This document shows, piece by piece, positions 42,882-52,775 of a stretch of 64,000 bases of DNA (position 1 is its first letter; the number at the start of each line of letters is the position of its first letter). Below the pieces are notes generated by a model. It saw only the letters and a program-made list of their open reading frames with translations, was not told the DNA's origin and made no database searches. The position numbers and the translations under genes are program-made. The stretch is from positions 62,001 to 126,000 of the forward strand of contig WYBT01000062.1 in the NCBI GenBank assembly GCA_011525785.1. The letters run 5' to 3'. Source of the DNA: Planctomycetaceae bacterium (lineage in GTDB: Bacteria; Planctomycetota; UBA1135; GCA-002686595).

Positions 42882-44855
42882 TCAGGGCGCGAGGCTCGCG
42901 TTGATCCGAACGGCGCGGGCCGGCGCGCGCTCGTCGAACTGGATGTCGAAGCGCCAGCGGTGCGTGCGCAGGCGGCACGCGCCCTGCGGGTCGACGACGT
43001 AGAACAGTGCGCTCAACTCGAGACTGCCGTCGCCGGCGGCGGCCAGCTCGATGCGCGTGCGGGGCAACTCGAGTTCTCCGGCGACGCGGCGCGCCGCAGC
43101 GAGGCCCTCCAGGCGCCGCACGCGGTATTGCGCGGGTGCGCCCGGCGCGAGCGCTTCGCCGTCGCGCAGCTCCAGCTCGAGCTCCAGCGCCGCGCCGCTG
43201 GCCGGCAAACGCAACTTGCGCGGGCCGTGGTCGATGGCGCCGGCGCCGAGCGGCAGTTCGAGCGCTTCGAGACTCGCGTTGGCGGCCGGAACGCGCGGCA
43301 GCGGCACGCTGCCCAGGTCGAGCGTTCGCACGCGGTGCTCGACCAGGTCGACGGCGCGCAGCGCGTGGTTGAGCGTGTCGCTGACGAGCAGCAGGTCGCC
43401 CGCGAGCGCGAGGCCCTCCGGGCCGCAGATCTGCGCCGACTCGCACTCGCCGTCGCGTGCGCCGGGCTCGCCCTCGCCGAGGTAGCTGCTCAACGCGCCG
43501 CCCGATGGCGCCAGGCGCCACACGCGATGCGCGCGAGCGTCCGCAAGGTAGACGCTCGCCTCGCCGTTCTCGTCGAGGGCTTCGGCGGCGAGCGCGCGCG
43601 GTCCCTCGAGCGGCGTGCGAGCGGTGCGGCTGACCAGCGTGCGGAGCGCGCGCGCGTCCAGGTCGTACTCGCGCAGCGCGCCGCTCTGTGAGTCGATGCA
43701 CAGGAGCTTGCGGCCCGCGCGCGCGAGCGCAGATGGCTGCGCGAGCCGCGCGCTGCCTGCCGCTCCGTCACGCAGCCCCGCCACGCCGTCGCCGACGGCC
43801 GGGCGCACGAGGCCGCGTTCCCGCTCGAGCGTCCACAGTTGGTGCGCGCCGGCCATCGCGATCCAGATCACGCCGTCCGCCGCGAGCACGTCGCGCGGCG
43901 AGCTCAATCGCGCCGTTGCAACGGGGAGCTCGCCCGCGCGCTCGAAGCCCACCTCGCCGTCGCCCACCAGCGTCGCGACTTCGCCGCTCGCGAGGTCGAT
44001 GCTGCGCAGCGCGTGGTTGCGCGTGTCGGCGACCAGCAATTCCGCTCCGCACAGCGCCAGTCCCTCCGGGCCGGCGAAGCGCGCGCGTTGCGCCGCTCCG
44101 TCGGCCAGCCCGCGCTCACCCGAGCCGAAAACGCGCAGGAATCGGCCCGCGAGGTCGCACTCGAGCACGCGGTGGTGTCCGCAGTCGGCGATCCACATTC
44201 GCCCGGACGCTTCGTCGACGACGAGCTTGCCGGGGTAGCGCAGCGGCAACTCGAAATCGCGCGAACGTTCGGAGCGCAGCGGGAGTTCGCGCGCCTCGCC
44301 AGCGCCGGATCCGATCAGCGCGCCGCGTTCGCCGTACAGCTCGAGCGCTGCGTCGATCAGGGCCGCGAGCACCGCACGTTGGCCCTCGCCCGCGATCTGG
44401 CCCAGGATCAGCCCGTCGGGCGAGAGCAGCACGAGCGTCGGCCACGCGCGAACGCCGTAGCGCCGCAGCAGCACGCCCCGCGCGTCGTCCACGACGGCGT
44501 ATTCGAGTTCCTCGCGCAGCAGCGTGTGCCGCTGCCGCGCGGCGCTGCGCTCGGCGTCGTCGCTGGCGCGCACCTCGCCGCCGTGGACCCCGATCACGGC
44601 CAGCGCCGCGCCGGCGAAGCGCTGTTGGAGCCAGGCCACTTCGGCGAGCACGTGCTGGCAGTGGACGCAGCCCGTGCTCCAGAACGCCAGCAGCACCACC
44701 CGACCGCGCAGATCGTTCTCGAGCGTGAGCGGCCGCTCCACGTTCCACCAGGCGAGGTCGGTGTCGAACGGCGGCGCGCGCAGCGCGGCCCGCGCGTTCT
44801 GCTCGATCAGTTCACGCGCGCGCTGGCGCAGCGCTCGAGTCGCGGCCGAGCTCAT
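42882..44855 (-). CDS. Thioredoxin-like protein with NHL repeats (NHLRC2-like)
   Basis: 657 residues. Residues about 40-180 form a TlpA-like thioredoxin domain: VVLLAFWSTGCVHCQH gives Cys63/Cys66, and AWPTLVLL gives the cis-Pro. The rest is a six-bladed NHL-type propeller (repeated G..LADG...ARF..P.GLA....L.VADT.NHALR units) with a beta-rich tail. This domain order is that of the eukaryotic NHLRC2 family and its bacterial relatives. There is no signal peptide, so it is probably cytoplasmic. The start ATG 44855 overlaps the stop of the phosphatase-family gene, so the two are co-translated. Confidence 0.88.
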   Translation of the reverse strand: MSSAATRALRQRARELIEQNARAALRAPPFDTDLAWWNVERPLTLENDLRGRVVLLAFWSTGCVHCQHVLAEVAWLQQRFAGAALAVIGVHGGEVRASDDAERSAARQRHTLLREELEYAVVDDARGVLLRRYGVRAWPTLVLLSPDGLILGQIAGEGQRAVLAALIDAALELYGERGALIGSGAGEARELPLRSERSRDFELPLRYPGKLVVDEASGRMWIADCGHHRVLECDLAGRFLRVFGSGERGLADGAAQRARFAGPEGLALCGAELLVADTRNHALRSIDLASGEVATLVGDGEVGFERAGELPVATARLSSPRDVLAADGVIWIAMAGAHQLWTLERERGLVRPAVGDGVAGLRDGAAGSARLAQPSALARAGRKLLCIDSQSGALREYDLDARALRTLVSRTARTPLEGPRALAAEALDENGEASVYLADARAHRVWRLAPSGGALSSYLGEGEPGARDGECESAQICGPEGLALAGDLLLVSDTLNHALRAVDLVEHRVRTLDLGSVPLPRVPAANASLEALELPLGAGAIDHGPRKLRLPASGAALELELELRDGEALAPGAPAQYRVRRLEGLAAARRVAGELELPRTRIELAAAGDGSLELSALFYVVDPQGACRLRTHRWRFDIQFDERAPARAVRINASLAP

Positions 44856-46297
44856 GCGCCGAACATCAAGCCCAGGACGCGCTCGCACACGCTGGTCATG
44901 TTCACCAGGCCGTTGCTCGGCGGCGCGCCGGCGGGACCGAAGGCGGCCGAGCTGAGGAACAGCGGACCGTCGAGCGGGTCGTCGACGAGGCGGCCGTGGC
45001 TGCCCTTGACGAGCTTGGCGTCGAGCGGGATCACATCCATCAAGTAGCGCATCCCCGAGAGCTTCTGCGCGAGGCGCAGCGCGATGCGCAGCTTGGGCGC
45101 GCGCAACTGGGGATCGAGGAACAGCTCGCAAGGGTCGTAGCCGGGCTTGCGATGGATGTCGACCGTGCGCGCGAAGTCGGGGGCGCGCTCGTCGTCGAGC
45201 CAGTAGTAGTACGTGAACCAGGCGCCGGGGCGCGCGATCGCCACGAGGTCGCCGGCGCGCGCGTGGTCGAGCCCGAACGAGCGCTGCGCGGCGCGGTCGA
45301 GCACGCGCTCGACGCCCGCGAGGTTGCGCAGCACGCTGGCCGCGAGCTGACGCGCCTCTTCGCTGCGACAGTACACGTGCGCCACCTGGTGATCGGCCAC
45401 GGCGAAGGCTGCGCTCGCGAACGTGTCGAGCACCTCGCCGGCCGGTGTCTCGCGCACTTCGAGCAAGCCCTCGCGCCGCAGCGCGCGGTTGATGTCGATC
45501 GGCGTGTCGACTGGCTCGAGTCCGTACTCGCTCACCACCACCACGCTCGCCCCGCGCTCGGATGCGGCGCGCTCGAGGTCGCCGAAGACCGTGTCGATCT
45601 CGCGCAGCGCAGCGATCGAGCGCGGATCGCGCGGGCCGAACTGCTGGTGCGAGTAGTCCAGGTGCGGCAGGTACACGAGCGTGAGCGTGGGCGCGCGTTC
45701 GGCCAGCGTCGCGATCGCCGCATCCGCGATCCAGCGGCTCGAGGGCAGGCCCGATTTGGGCCCCCAGAAGTCGAAGAAGGGGAACTTGCCGCAGCGCTCC
45801 TCGAGCTCGGTCACGTACGAGCGCGGCCAGCCGTAGACCGCCGGGATCTTGCGGCCGTCGGCCGGGTAGAAGGGTCGCGGCGTGATCGACCAGTCGACCT
45901 GCGCGCCCATGTTCCACCACCAGAACAGCTTGGCGCAGGTGAAGCTCGGGTCGCGTTCGCGGGCGAGCTCGTAGAGCTTCTTGCCGCGCACCAGCGCGTT
46001 CGATTGGCGCCACAGCGCCACCTCGCCGCTCTCGCGCTCGAACCAGCCGTTGCCGACTGCGCCGTGCTCGCGCGGCCACAGTCCGGTGAGCATCGTGGCC
46101 TGCGCGCTACAGGTCACCGCCGGCAGCACCGAACTCATCGGGGCGCGCACGCCGCGGGCGCAGAAGCGCTCGAGGTTGGGCGTGTGCTCGCCCAGCTGGC
46201 GCAGCGTGAGTCCGACGATGTCGACGACGACGCAGGGCTTGAGGGAGCTGGGCACGGAGAGCGCGTGGGCCGGGCTGCGGTCGGGCGATGCTAGCAT
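44852..46297 (-). CDS. Alkaline-phosphatase-superfamily phosphodiesterase/pyrophosphatase
   Basis: About 481 residues from ATG 46297; a GTG at 46255 is an alternative start. VVVDIVGL supplies the first metal Asp, and AVTCSAQATMLTG the nucleophile Thr, as in type I phosphodiesterase/nucleotide pyrophosphatases. HLDYSHQQ and ADHQVAHVY provide later metal-site residues. The usual DHG reads SEYG. No signal peptide, so likely cytoplasmic and acting on a nucleotide or phosphoester; the substrate is unknown. It overlaps the NHL gene, and only 7 bases separate its start from the divergent Rieske gene. Confidence 0.85.
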   Translation of the reverse strand: MLASPDRSPAHALSVPSSLKPCVVVDIVGLTLRQLGEHTPNLERFCARGVRAPMSSVLPAVTCSAQATMLTGLWPREHGAVGNGWFERESGEVALWRQSNALVRGKKLYELARERDPSFTCAKLFWWWNMGAQVDWSITPRPFYPADGRKIPAVYGWPRSYVTELEERCGKFPFFDFWGPKSGLPSSRWIADAAIATLAERAPTLTLVYLPHLDYSHQQFGPRDPRSIAALREIDTVFGDLERAASERGASVVVVSEYGLEPVDTPIDINRALRREGLLEVRETPAGEVLDTFASAAFAVADHQVAHVYCRSEEARQLAASVLRNLAGVERVLDRAAQRSFGLDHARAGDLVAIARPGAWFTYYYWLDDERAPDFARTVDIHRKPGYDPCELFLDPQLRAPKLRIALRLAQKLSGMRYLMDVIPLDAKLVKGSHGRLVDDPLDGPLFLSSAAFGPAGAPPSNGLVNMTSVCERVLGLMFGA

Positions 46298-46304
46298 CGC
46301 TCTG

Positions 46305-46655
46305 ATGTTCTCGAAGCTGTTCGGCGCCTTCGGGCGCAAGCCGGTCTTGATCCAGGGCGCGGGCAAGTTGCCCGAGGGCCAGTCCAAGCGCGTGGAGATC
46401 GGTGATCCGCTCGCCGGCGGCGTCGAAATCGTGCTGGCGCGCACGGGCGGGAAGTTGTGCGCGGTCGATCGCCTCTGTCCGCACGAAGGCGGCCGCATCA
46501 CCGACGGACCGCTCGTCAACGGCAAGTACGTGGTCTGCCCGCTGCACAACTACAAGTTCGATCCGACCAGCGGCAGGGCCGTGGGCGTGGCCTGCTCGGA
46601 CGCCAAGACCTACCGCGTCGAAGAGGACGGCGGCGACGCGCGCGTCTGGCTCTGA
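46305..46655 (+). CDS. Rieske [2Fe-2S] protein
   Basis: A 116-residue protein from ATG 46305. DRLCPHEGG and VVCPLHNYKFD provide the CxH...CxxH ligands of a Rieske cluster. The small size and lack of a membrane helix resemble the soluble ferredoxin subunits of dioxygenases or the small nitrite reductase subunit NirD. No oxygenase gene is adjacent, so its electron partner is unknown. The start is almost back-to-back with the divergent phosphatase-family gene. Confidence 0.9.
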   Translation: MFSKLFGAFGRKPVLIQGAGKLPEGQSKRVEIGDPLAGGVEIVLARTGGKLCAVDRLCPHEGGRITDGPLVNGKYVVCPLHNYKFDPTSGRAVGVACSDAKTYRVEEDGGDARVWL

Positions 46656-46749
46656 GCTCCTACCGCCTGAATCCTTCGCGCTCCGCGATGGTCTCAGGTG
46701 GCCGTAGCCACGAAACCAAGATTGCAGCGCGGCCGACTGCCGCGGTGCG

Positions 46750-49700
46750 TCAGCGCGCGAAGAGCGCTTCGCAGGCAGCTTCGACCTCCGCCGACAGATC
46801 GCGCGTGATCGGGTCGAGCACCGGTTCGACCACCAGGCGGTCGACGAAGTTGCCCAGGCCCGCGCGCGAGCGGCGGACTTCCTCGTACACGCTGCGCGCC
46901 TCGTCGCGTCGACCGGCGCGCACCAGCGCGAGCGCGAGCAGCCCGCGCGTCTCGTCGAGTTCGCGCCCGCTCTTGCCGGCGAGCGCGCTCGCGAGGGCGT
47001 CGGCGGCGGAAGCCGCGCGTCCCAAGCGCAGCAGCGCCAGCCCTTCGGCGTAGGCTCCCTCAACCGTCGCAGAGGAGCTGCGCCGCAACTGCGTCGCCTG
47101 CAGCAGCGCGAGGGTGTAGTCCATCGGCTCGCGCCGCGCGGAGCGACAGGTCTCGCGCACTTCCGCGAGCAGCCGGCCGCCATCACCGTCGATCAGGCGT
47201 GCGAGCTCGCGCGCCGCGCGCTCCTCGACGCCGTCGGTCTCGAGCGCGCGCTCGAGCGCCGCCGCGAGCGCCAGTCCCTCTTCGCGCAGCGCGCGTTCGA
47301 AGGCGGCCAGCGCTCGTGCGCGCGCCTCGACCGCGCTGACCCGCCGCAGGTGGCGCGAGAGCGGCTTGTCCGAGCTCCACACTCGAATCGAGCCGTCGAC
47401 GTAGCCCGCCACGACGCGCTGTCCGTCTCCGCTGACCGTCACGGCCGTCAGCTCGAGCGCGGCGTGCAGCGCGAGCTCGGCCTCGCCGCTGCCGGGGTCG
47501 ATCAACTGAACGCCGCTGTCGCGACCGGCCGCGACCAGGCGCGAGTCGCCGAACCACAGCGCGTGCTCCGCATCGGCCTTGAGGTCGGCGCCGAGCGGCT
47601 CGAGCGTGCGCACGTCGACGCGGCGCAGCACGCTCTGCGCGTCGCCCTGGCGCCAGCCCAGGAGCAGTTCTTCGCCGTCCGGACTGGCCTCGAGCGCGAA
47701 CAGCACGCCGGGGAGGTTCTCGAGCAGCCGCACCGACACGCGCCGCTCGACGTCGAACACGCTGACTTCGCTCGCGCGCTGGGCGACGCGCGCGCCGGCG
47801 CTCTGTCCCTGCCAGAGCGAGCCGACCGCGAGCATCGTGTCGTTCTCCAGCCACGCGACGCGCACGCCTTCACCGCGGGCGCCGCGCAGCACCGCGGGCG
47901 CGCCGCCGTCGACGCTCCACACGTAGCACAGACCTCGCTGGACGGCTGCGGCGATGCGCTTGCCGTTCGAGCTGAAGGCCAGCGCCAGGATCTGCTCGCT
48001 GTCGCCGCACTCCAGCGTGCGCACGAACTGGCCCGCGTCGACGTCGTACAAGCGCACTCGGCCGCCCGGCCCGGCGAGCGCGCACAGCGGCGCGTCGGGC
48101 GCCGTGGCGAGCAACGGAGTGCGCTCCTGGCCGCTCTCGCCGGGCTGCACGATCGACAGCAGCAGCGCACTGCGCGAGTCCCACACGCGCACGCCGCCGT
48201 CCGAGGCGGCCGACACCAGTCGTTCGGTGTCGTCGAGGAAGTGCAGGGCGGAGGTCGCGCGGCGGTGCCCGGCGAGCGTCGCGAACTCGCCCAGCCAGGG
48301 CGACCACTCGCGCACCACGCCGTCGAAGCTGCCCGTCACCAGCATGTCGCCGTTCGCCGTGAGCGCGCCGCCGGTGACGGCTTCGGTGTGGCCGAGCATG
48401 CTCCACGCGTCGCCGCGCAGCGTGTCGCGCACGCGGATGCTCCGGTCGTCGGAGACCGAGACCACCAGCCGCCCGCCAGCGGCGTAGTCGCACCAGTTCA
48501 CCGAGGCCTGGTGGTCTTGCCAGGTGGACACCAGTCGACCGCTGTCGAGCTCCCACTCGCGCACGGTGAAGAGCCACGGACCGCGCCGCGGGTCGGGGCC
48601 GCGCGCCAGGCCGCTCGAGGCGAGCACGCGCTGGCCGTCGGGGCTGAAGGCGAGCGCGCGCAGCGACGCCGCGCGTTCACCGAGCGTGCGTGTGCGCGCG
48701 CCGCTCGCCAGATCGAAGAGCGCGATCTCGCCTTCGTCGAGCGCCGCGCCGAGCCATGCGCCGTCTGGCGAGCAGGCGAGTGCGTTGACAGCGCCGATGC
48801 GCTCCTTGAACTCGCGCACCGGTTGCGCGCTGGCGCTCGAGAGCACGGTCAGGCCGCTGGCGGAGAGCGCCGCCACCAGCTCGCTTCCGTCGGGCGTGAA
48901 CACCAGCGCCGCGCGGTACGCGCCCGTGCGAGGACCCTGCCACTGCGACTGCGGCGAACTCTCGCCGATCGCGTAGATGCGCACGACGTGGTCCGCGGTC
49001 ACCAGCGCGACGCGCGCGCCGTCGGGCGACACGGCCAGCGCTTCGAGCGCGCCGCCGACCAGCGCGATCTCGGCCAGCTCGGTGAGTCGCTCGACGTCGA
49101 ACACCCGCACCACGCCGGCCGCGCTCTGACGCGAGGTCGAATCCTGGCCGCAGATCGCCAGCACGCGTCCTCCGCGGCTCGCCGCCACGTGCGTCACCAG
49201 GCTGCCCGCGCCGGCGCGTCCATCGAAGCGCGTGAGCTGGCGCACGCTCGTGTCGCAGCGCGAGAACAGGTGCACCCACTCCCAGGCGCGCAGGTCTTCG
49301 TTGTAGCGGTCGAGCAGCCGCGCGCGCGCCGCCGCGACGTCGTTGATCTTCAGGCTGGCGTCGGCGGCCGCGATCCCGGCGGCGTAGCTCTTGCGCTTGG
49401 CCAGGTCCTCTTTCGACTTGGCGAGCTCCTCGTTGCGCTGCGCCAGGGCGTTCGCGGTCTTGAGTTCGTCGTTCTTCGACTCCAGCTCCGTTCGCTTGAG
49501 CTCCAGGGCGGTGCGCTCCGCGTCGAGCTGCTCGTTGACGAGCGAGAGCTGGTCCTTCTGCGCCGAGAGCTCCTGATTCTTGCGGCGCGCCGTTTCGAGC
49601 ATGCCGAACAGGCTCGCGAAGCCGATGGCGAGCGCTGCGCCGACTGTCACGGCGAACGCGCGGTTGCGCCCGATCCACTTCCGGAACTCGGCCAGCGCGC

Positions 49701-50799
49701 CGCTCTCGTACGCGCTCACCACGCGGCCTTCGAGGTACGCACGCAGGTCTTCGGTCAGCCCGAGCATGCTCGGGTAACGCGCCGCGATGTCGCGGGCCAT
49801 GGCCTTCTCGCAGATCGCGACGAGCTCGTCGGGCAGATCCTTGGCGAGCGTGCGCAGCGGCGTCGGCGGCGAGTGGATCAGCGCGCCGAGCACGGCTTGC
49901 GGCGAGGGGCGATCGCCCGGCGCGCAGTAGGGCATCTGCCCGCCGAGCAGCTCGTACAGGATCGCTCCGACCGAGTACACGTCCGAGTGCGGACCGATGT
50001 CGTCGAGTCGACCGCGCGCCTGTTCGGGCGGCATGTAGCAGGGCGTGCCGACGATGTCGCCGTCCATGGTCGCCAGGGGCGAATCGGTCTCCTGCGCCAT
50101 GTCCTGGCGCTCGGTTCGCACCAGGCTGTGCGAGCCATCCGCGCGCCGCAGGCGCATGTCGTGCGTGTCCTTGGCGCCCAGCACCTTGGCCAGGCCCCAG
50201 TCCATCACGTACACCTCGCCGAAACGCCCGACCATCACGTTGTCGGGCTTGAGGTCGCGGTGGATCACGCCCTTCTCGTGCGCGAAGGCCATCGCTTCGC
50301 CCACGCGCAGGAGCACGTTGAGCGCGCGCGTGAGGTTCCAGCCCTCCTCGCCCTTGCGCACCAGCTCGAACACCTCGCGCAGCTCGCGGCCGCGCACCAG
50401 CTTCATCGTGAAGTACAGGCGGCCTTCGGCGTCGAGCCCGATCTCGTGCACCGGCACGATGCCGGGGTGGTCGAGTTGACCGGTGATCTGCGCCTCCTCG
50501 AGGAAGCGCGCGTAGCGCCGCGCCGCGGAACTCTCCTGCGAGGCCGTGCGCGAGCCCTTCTCGGCCTCGAAGGCGAGCATGACCTTCACGGCCAGCTGGC
50601 GGCGCAGGTCGGCGTCCCACACGCGCAGCACCGCGCCCATTGCGCCGCGGCCGACTTCATTGCGCACTTCGTAGCGCTGGTTCAGCCGCGGGCGCGCGCC
50701 GAGCCGCTCGACGATCTCGCTCGCGGTGACGCGCTCGGCCTGCGGCGCCGACGCTTCCGTGCGCACGATCGAGTCGTGGGGGCGATCGCTGGGTTCCAT
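46750..50799 (-). CDS. Membrane serine/threonine protein kinase with WD40-like repeats
   Basis: 1349 residues from ATG 50799. Kinase domain about 40-360: GRGAMG loop, Lys72, HRDLKPDN (180-187), DWG (200-202) and PPEQARG. A transmembrane helix (about 382-401) leads to a coiled coil (402-475). Residues about 550-1170 are WD40-type repeats (several segments of the form VNALACSPDGAWLGAALDEGEIALFDLASG, and similar). The tail is helical, TPR-like. This Hanks-type kinase + WD40 layout is common in Planctomycetota, where the propeller acts as a sensor or scaffold. Orientation puts the kinase in the cytoplasm and the repeats outside the membrane. Divergent from the polyferredoxin gene. Confidence 0.92.
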   Translation of the reverse strand: MEPSDRPHDSIVRTEASAPQAERVTASEIVERLGARPRLNQRYEVRNEVGRGAMGAVLRVWDADLRRQLAVKVMLAFEAEKGSRTASQESSAARRYARFLEEAQITGQLDHPGIVPVHEIGLDAEGRLYFTMKLVRGRELREVFELVRKGEEGWNLTRALNVLLRVGEAMAFAHEKGVIHRDLKPDNVMVGRFGEVYVMDWGLAKVLGAKDTHDMRLRRADGSHSLVRTERQDMAQETDSPLATMDGDIVGTPCYMPPEQARGRLDDIGPHSDVYSVGAILYELLGGQMPYCAPGDRPSPQAVLGALIHSPPTPLRTLAKDLPDELVAICEKAMARDIAARYPSMLGLTEDLRAYLEGRVVSAYESGALAEFRKWIGRNRAFAVTVGAALAIGFASLFGMLETARRKNQELSAQKDQLSLVNEQLDAERTALELKRTELESKNDELKTANALAQRNEELAKSKEDLAKRKSYAAGIAAADASLKINDVAAARARLLDRYNEDLRAWEWVHLFSRCDTSVRQLTRFDGRAGAGSLVTHVAASRGGRVLAICGQDSTSRQSAAGVVRVFDVERLTELAEIALVGGALEALAVSPDGARVALVTADHVVRIYAIGESSPQSQWQGPRTGAYRAALVFTPDGSELVAALSASGLTVLSSASAQPVREFKERIGAVNALACSPDGAWLGAALDEGEIALFDLASGARTRTLGERAASLRALAFSPDGQRVLASSGLARGPDPRRGPWLFTVREWELDSGRLVSTWQDHQASVNWCDYAAGGRLVVSVSDDRSIRVRDTLRGDAWSMLGHTEAVTGGALTANGDMLVTGSFDGVVREWSPWLGEFATLAGHRRATSALHFLDDTERLVSAASDGGVRVWDSRSALLLSIVQPGESGQERTPLLATAPDAPLCALAGPGGRVRLYDVDAGQFVRTLECGDSEQILALAFSSNGKRIAAAVQRGLCYVWSVDGGAPAVLRGARGEGVRVAWLENDTMLAVGSLWQGQSAGARVAQRASEVSVFDVERRVSVRLLENLPGVLFALEASPDGEELLLGWRQGDAQSVLRRVDVRTLEPLGADLKADAEHALWFGDSRLVAAGRDSGVQLIDPGSGEAELALHAALELTAVTVSGDGQRVVAGYVDGSIRVWSSDKPLSRHLRRVSAVEARARALAAFERALREEGLALAAALERALETDGVEERAARELARLIDGDGGRLLAEVRETCRSARREPMDYTLALLQATQLRRSSSATVEGAYAEGLALLRLGRAASAADALASALAGKSGRELDETRGLLALALVRAGRRDEARSVYEEVRRSRAGLGNFVDRLVVEPVLDPITRDLSAEVEAACEALFAR

Positions 50800-50927
50800 G
50801 GGGGCGAGGCGCCGGGCGCGCGGCGCTCGGCCCCGCATTGTGCGAGCCCAGCACGCGCGCTCCAAGCGAAGCGGCGTGCGCAGTACGGCGGTTGCCCACA
50901 AAGGTTGCGGCCCGCACAATCTCGTGC

Positions 50928-52775
50928 GTGAGCGTCGATTGCCTGCCGCCCGTGGACTCGTCGCCCACCGGCGCCAGCGCTCGTGCGCGCCCCAACTACT
51001 CGCGCCGGCGCGCCTGGGTGCTGCTGGCCGTGCACCTGGCGATCCTGGCGCACGTCGCGCAGTGGATGTGGGGGGGCTCGACGCTCTCGCCGGTCGAGCC
51101 CTCGGAGGCCACCGACCTCGCCGAGCACGGCCGACTCAACGCCGGCGCGATCTTCTTCCTCGTCACCATCGCCTCGACGCTGGTTTTCGGCCGCTGGTTC
51201 TGCGGCTGGGCCTGCCACCTGGTGGCGCTGCAGGACGGCTGTCGCTGGCTGCTGATGCGCGTCGGACTGCGGCCGCGCGCGATCCAGCTCGGTGTCCTGG
51301 GCCTCGTGCCGCTGGTGGCCTGCATCTACATGTTCCTCGGGCCGTGGCTCTACCGGCTGTGGCAAGGCATCGCCGTCGAGCCGCGCGTGGCGCTGTTCAC
51401 CGAGGAGTTCTGGGCCACCTTCCCGGGCGTGACCATGTCGGTCGTCACGTTCGTCGTGTGCGGCTTCGGCGCCGTGTACTTCTTGGGCTCGAAGGGCTTT
51501 TGCACGTACGCCTGCCCTTACGGCGCGATCTTCGGCATCGCTGACCAGCTCGCGCCCCAGCGCATCCGCGTCACCGACGCCTGCCAGGGCTGCGGCAAGT
51601 GCACGGTCGCCTGCTCGTCGAACGTGCGGGTCCACCAAGAGGTGCGCGACTTCAAAGCGGTGGTGGACCCCGGCTGCATGAAGTGCCTCGATTGCGTCGC
51701 GGCCTGCCCGAACGACGCGCTGTACGTCGGTTTCGGAGCGCCGGCGCTGTGGACTTCGCGACGCACCGAGCCGCCGACTCGCGAGCGCGCCAACGCTTCG
51801 CAGCGCTGGGTCCGCGCGGCGCTCGAGCCGACCTTCGTCGCTGCGCTGTTCGTCGTGCTGCTCTCCCACCAACAGCAGTTCCAGCTCGGCGAGCACGGCG
51901 GTTTCGTCGCCGCCATGGCGCTCGGCACGGCCAGCGTGGCGTGGCTGTTCCGCGGGCGCGCCACGCGCAATGCGGGGCCTGCGCTCGGCGATGAGCTGCT
52001 CCTCGCCGGGGCGTACCTGTTCGCGCTGTTCGCGCTGCGCGGGTATCGGCCGCTCGCGCCGCTCGTGCCGTGGATCGAAGCGCGCGCGCCTTGGGCCGCC
52101 TCGCTCGGGCTGGGCGAGGGGATCCCGCTGCTCCTCTCGCTGGGCCTGGCCGGGCTGTGGGCCTACTCGCTACTGCTCGCCGTTCGCCTGCTGCGGCGGT
52201 CGGATGTGTCGTTGCAGTCGCTCGCGCTGCGCGCGGCCGGGCGCATGACTCCCGCGGGTCGCGTGTTCGCCGCCGCCGTCGTTTGCGTGCTGGGACTGAC
52301 CGTGCACGCGGCCGCGGTTCGCGGCGCCGAACGCGATGCAGCCGATGCGTCGGCGCGAGCGCGCGCCGAGGCCGAGCTGGAGTACGCCCGCGGCCTGACG
52401 CAACTCGAGTCCGATCAGCTCGAGGCCGCGGAGCGCGCGTTCCGCGCGGCGCTCGAGCGAGATCCAGCTCACGTCGGCGCCCGCAAACGACTGGTGGGTG
52501 TGTATTTCGCCAGCGGGCGAGACGCTGAGTGCGCGCGCGAGCTCGAGCAGGCGCTGAGTGTTGCGCCCGGCGATCCGGACCTGTGGTTCCTGCGCGGGCT
52601 GCTCGCGATCCGCGGCGGCGACGCGGCCGCGGCCGAGAGCGCCTGGACGCGCGCGCTCGACTTCGACGCCTCACATCCGGCGATTCGCGAGGCCCTGGCT
52701 GCGCTGTGCGAGGAGCGCGGCGATGCTGCGGGAGCGCGCGCGCATCGGGCTGCGGCACGTCCTTCGGGGCCCTGA
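50928..52775 (+). CDS. Polyferredoxin membrane protein with TPR tail
   Basis: About 615 residues from GTG 50928 (start uncertain; the conserved region begins about 25 codons on). A NapH/CcoG-like core has FCGWACH and FCTYACPYGA in membrane-linked loops, then two 4Fe-4S ligand sets: CQGCGKCTVAC and CMKCLDCVAACP. Several membrane helices follow (about 290-460). The last ~130 residues (LTQLESDQLEAAERAFRAALERDP onward) are TPR repeats. Such proteins feed electrons into periplasmic reductases or help cytochrome oxidase copper assembly. The TPR fusion and long helical middle are unusual. Divergent from the kinase/WD40 gene. Confidence 0.88.
   Translation: MSVDCLPPVDSSPTGASARARPNYSRRRAWVLLAVHLAILAHVAQWMWGGSTLSPVEPSEATDLAEHGRLNAGAIFFLVTIASTLVFGRWFCGWACHLVALQDGCRWLLMRVGLRPRAIQLGVLGLVPLVACIYMFLGPWLYRLWQGIAVEPRVALFTEEFWATFPGVTMSVVTFVVCGFGAVYFLGSKGFCTYACPYGAIFGIADQLAPQRIRVTDACQGCGKCTVACSSNVRVHQEVRDFKAVVDPGCMKCLDCVAACPNDALYVGFGAPALWTSRRTEPPTRERANASQRWVRAALEPTFVAALFVVLLSHQQQFQLGEHGGFVAAMALGTASVAWLFRGRATRNAGPALGDELLLAGAYLFALFALRGYRPLAPLVPWIEARAPWAASLGLGEGIPLLLSLGLAGLWAYSLLLAVRLLRRSDVSLQSLALRAAGRMTPAGRVFAAAVVCVLGLTVHAAAVRGAERDAADASARARAEAELEYARGLTQLESDQLEAAERAFRAALERDPAHVGARKRLVGVYFASGRDAECARELEQALSVAPGDPDLWFLRGLLAIRGGDAAAAESAWTRALDFDASHPAIREALAALCEERGDAAGARAHRAAARPSGP

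Noticed and set aside
47350-50931. 1193-codon plus-strand frame opposite the kinase/WD40 gene
   Set aside because: Arg/Ala/Leu-rich shadow frame; the sense strand has full kinase and WD40 motifs.
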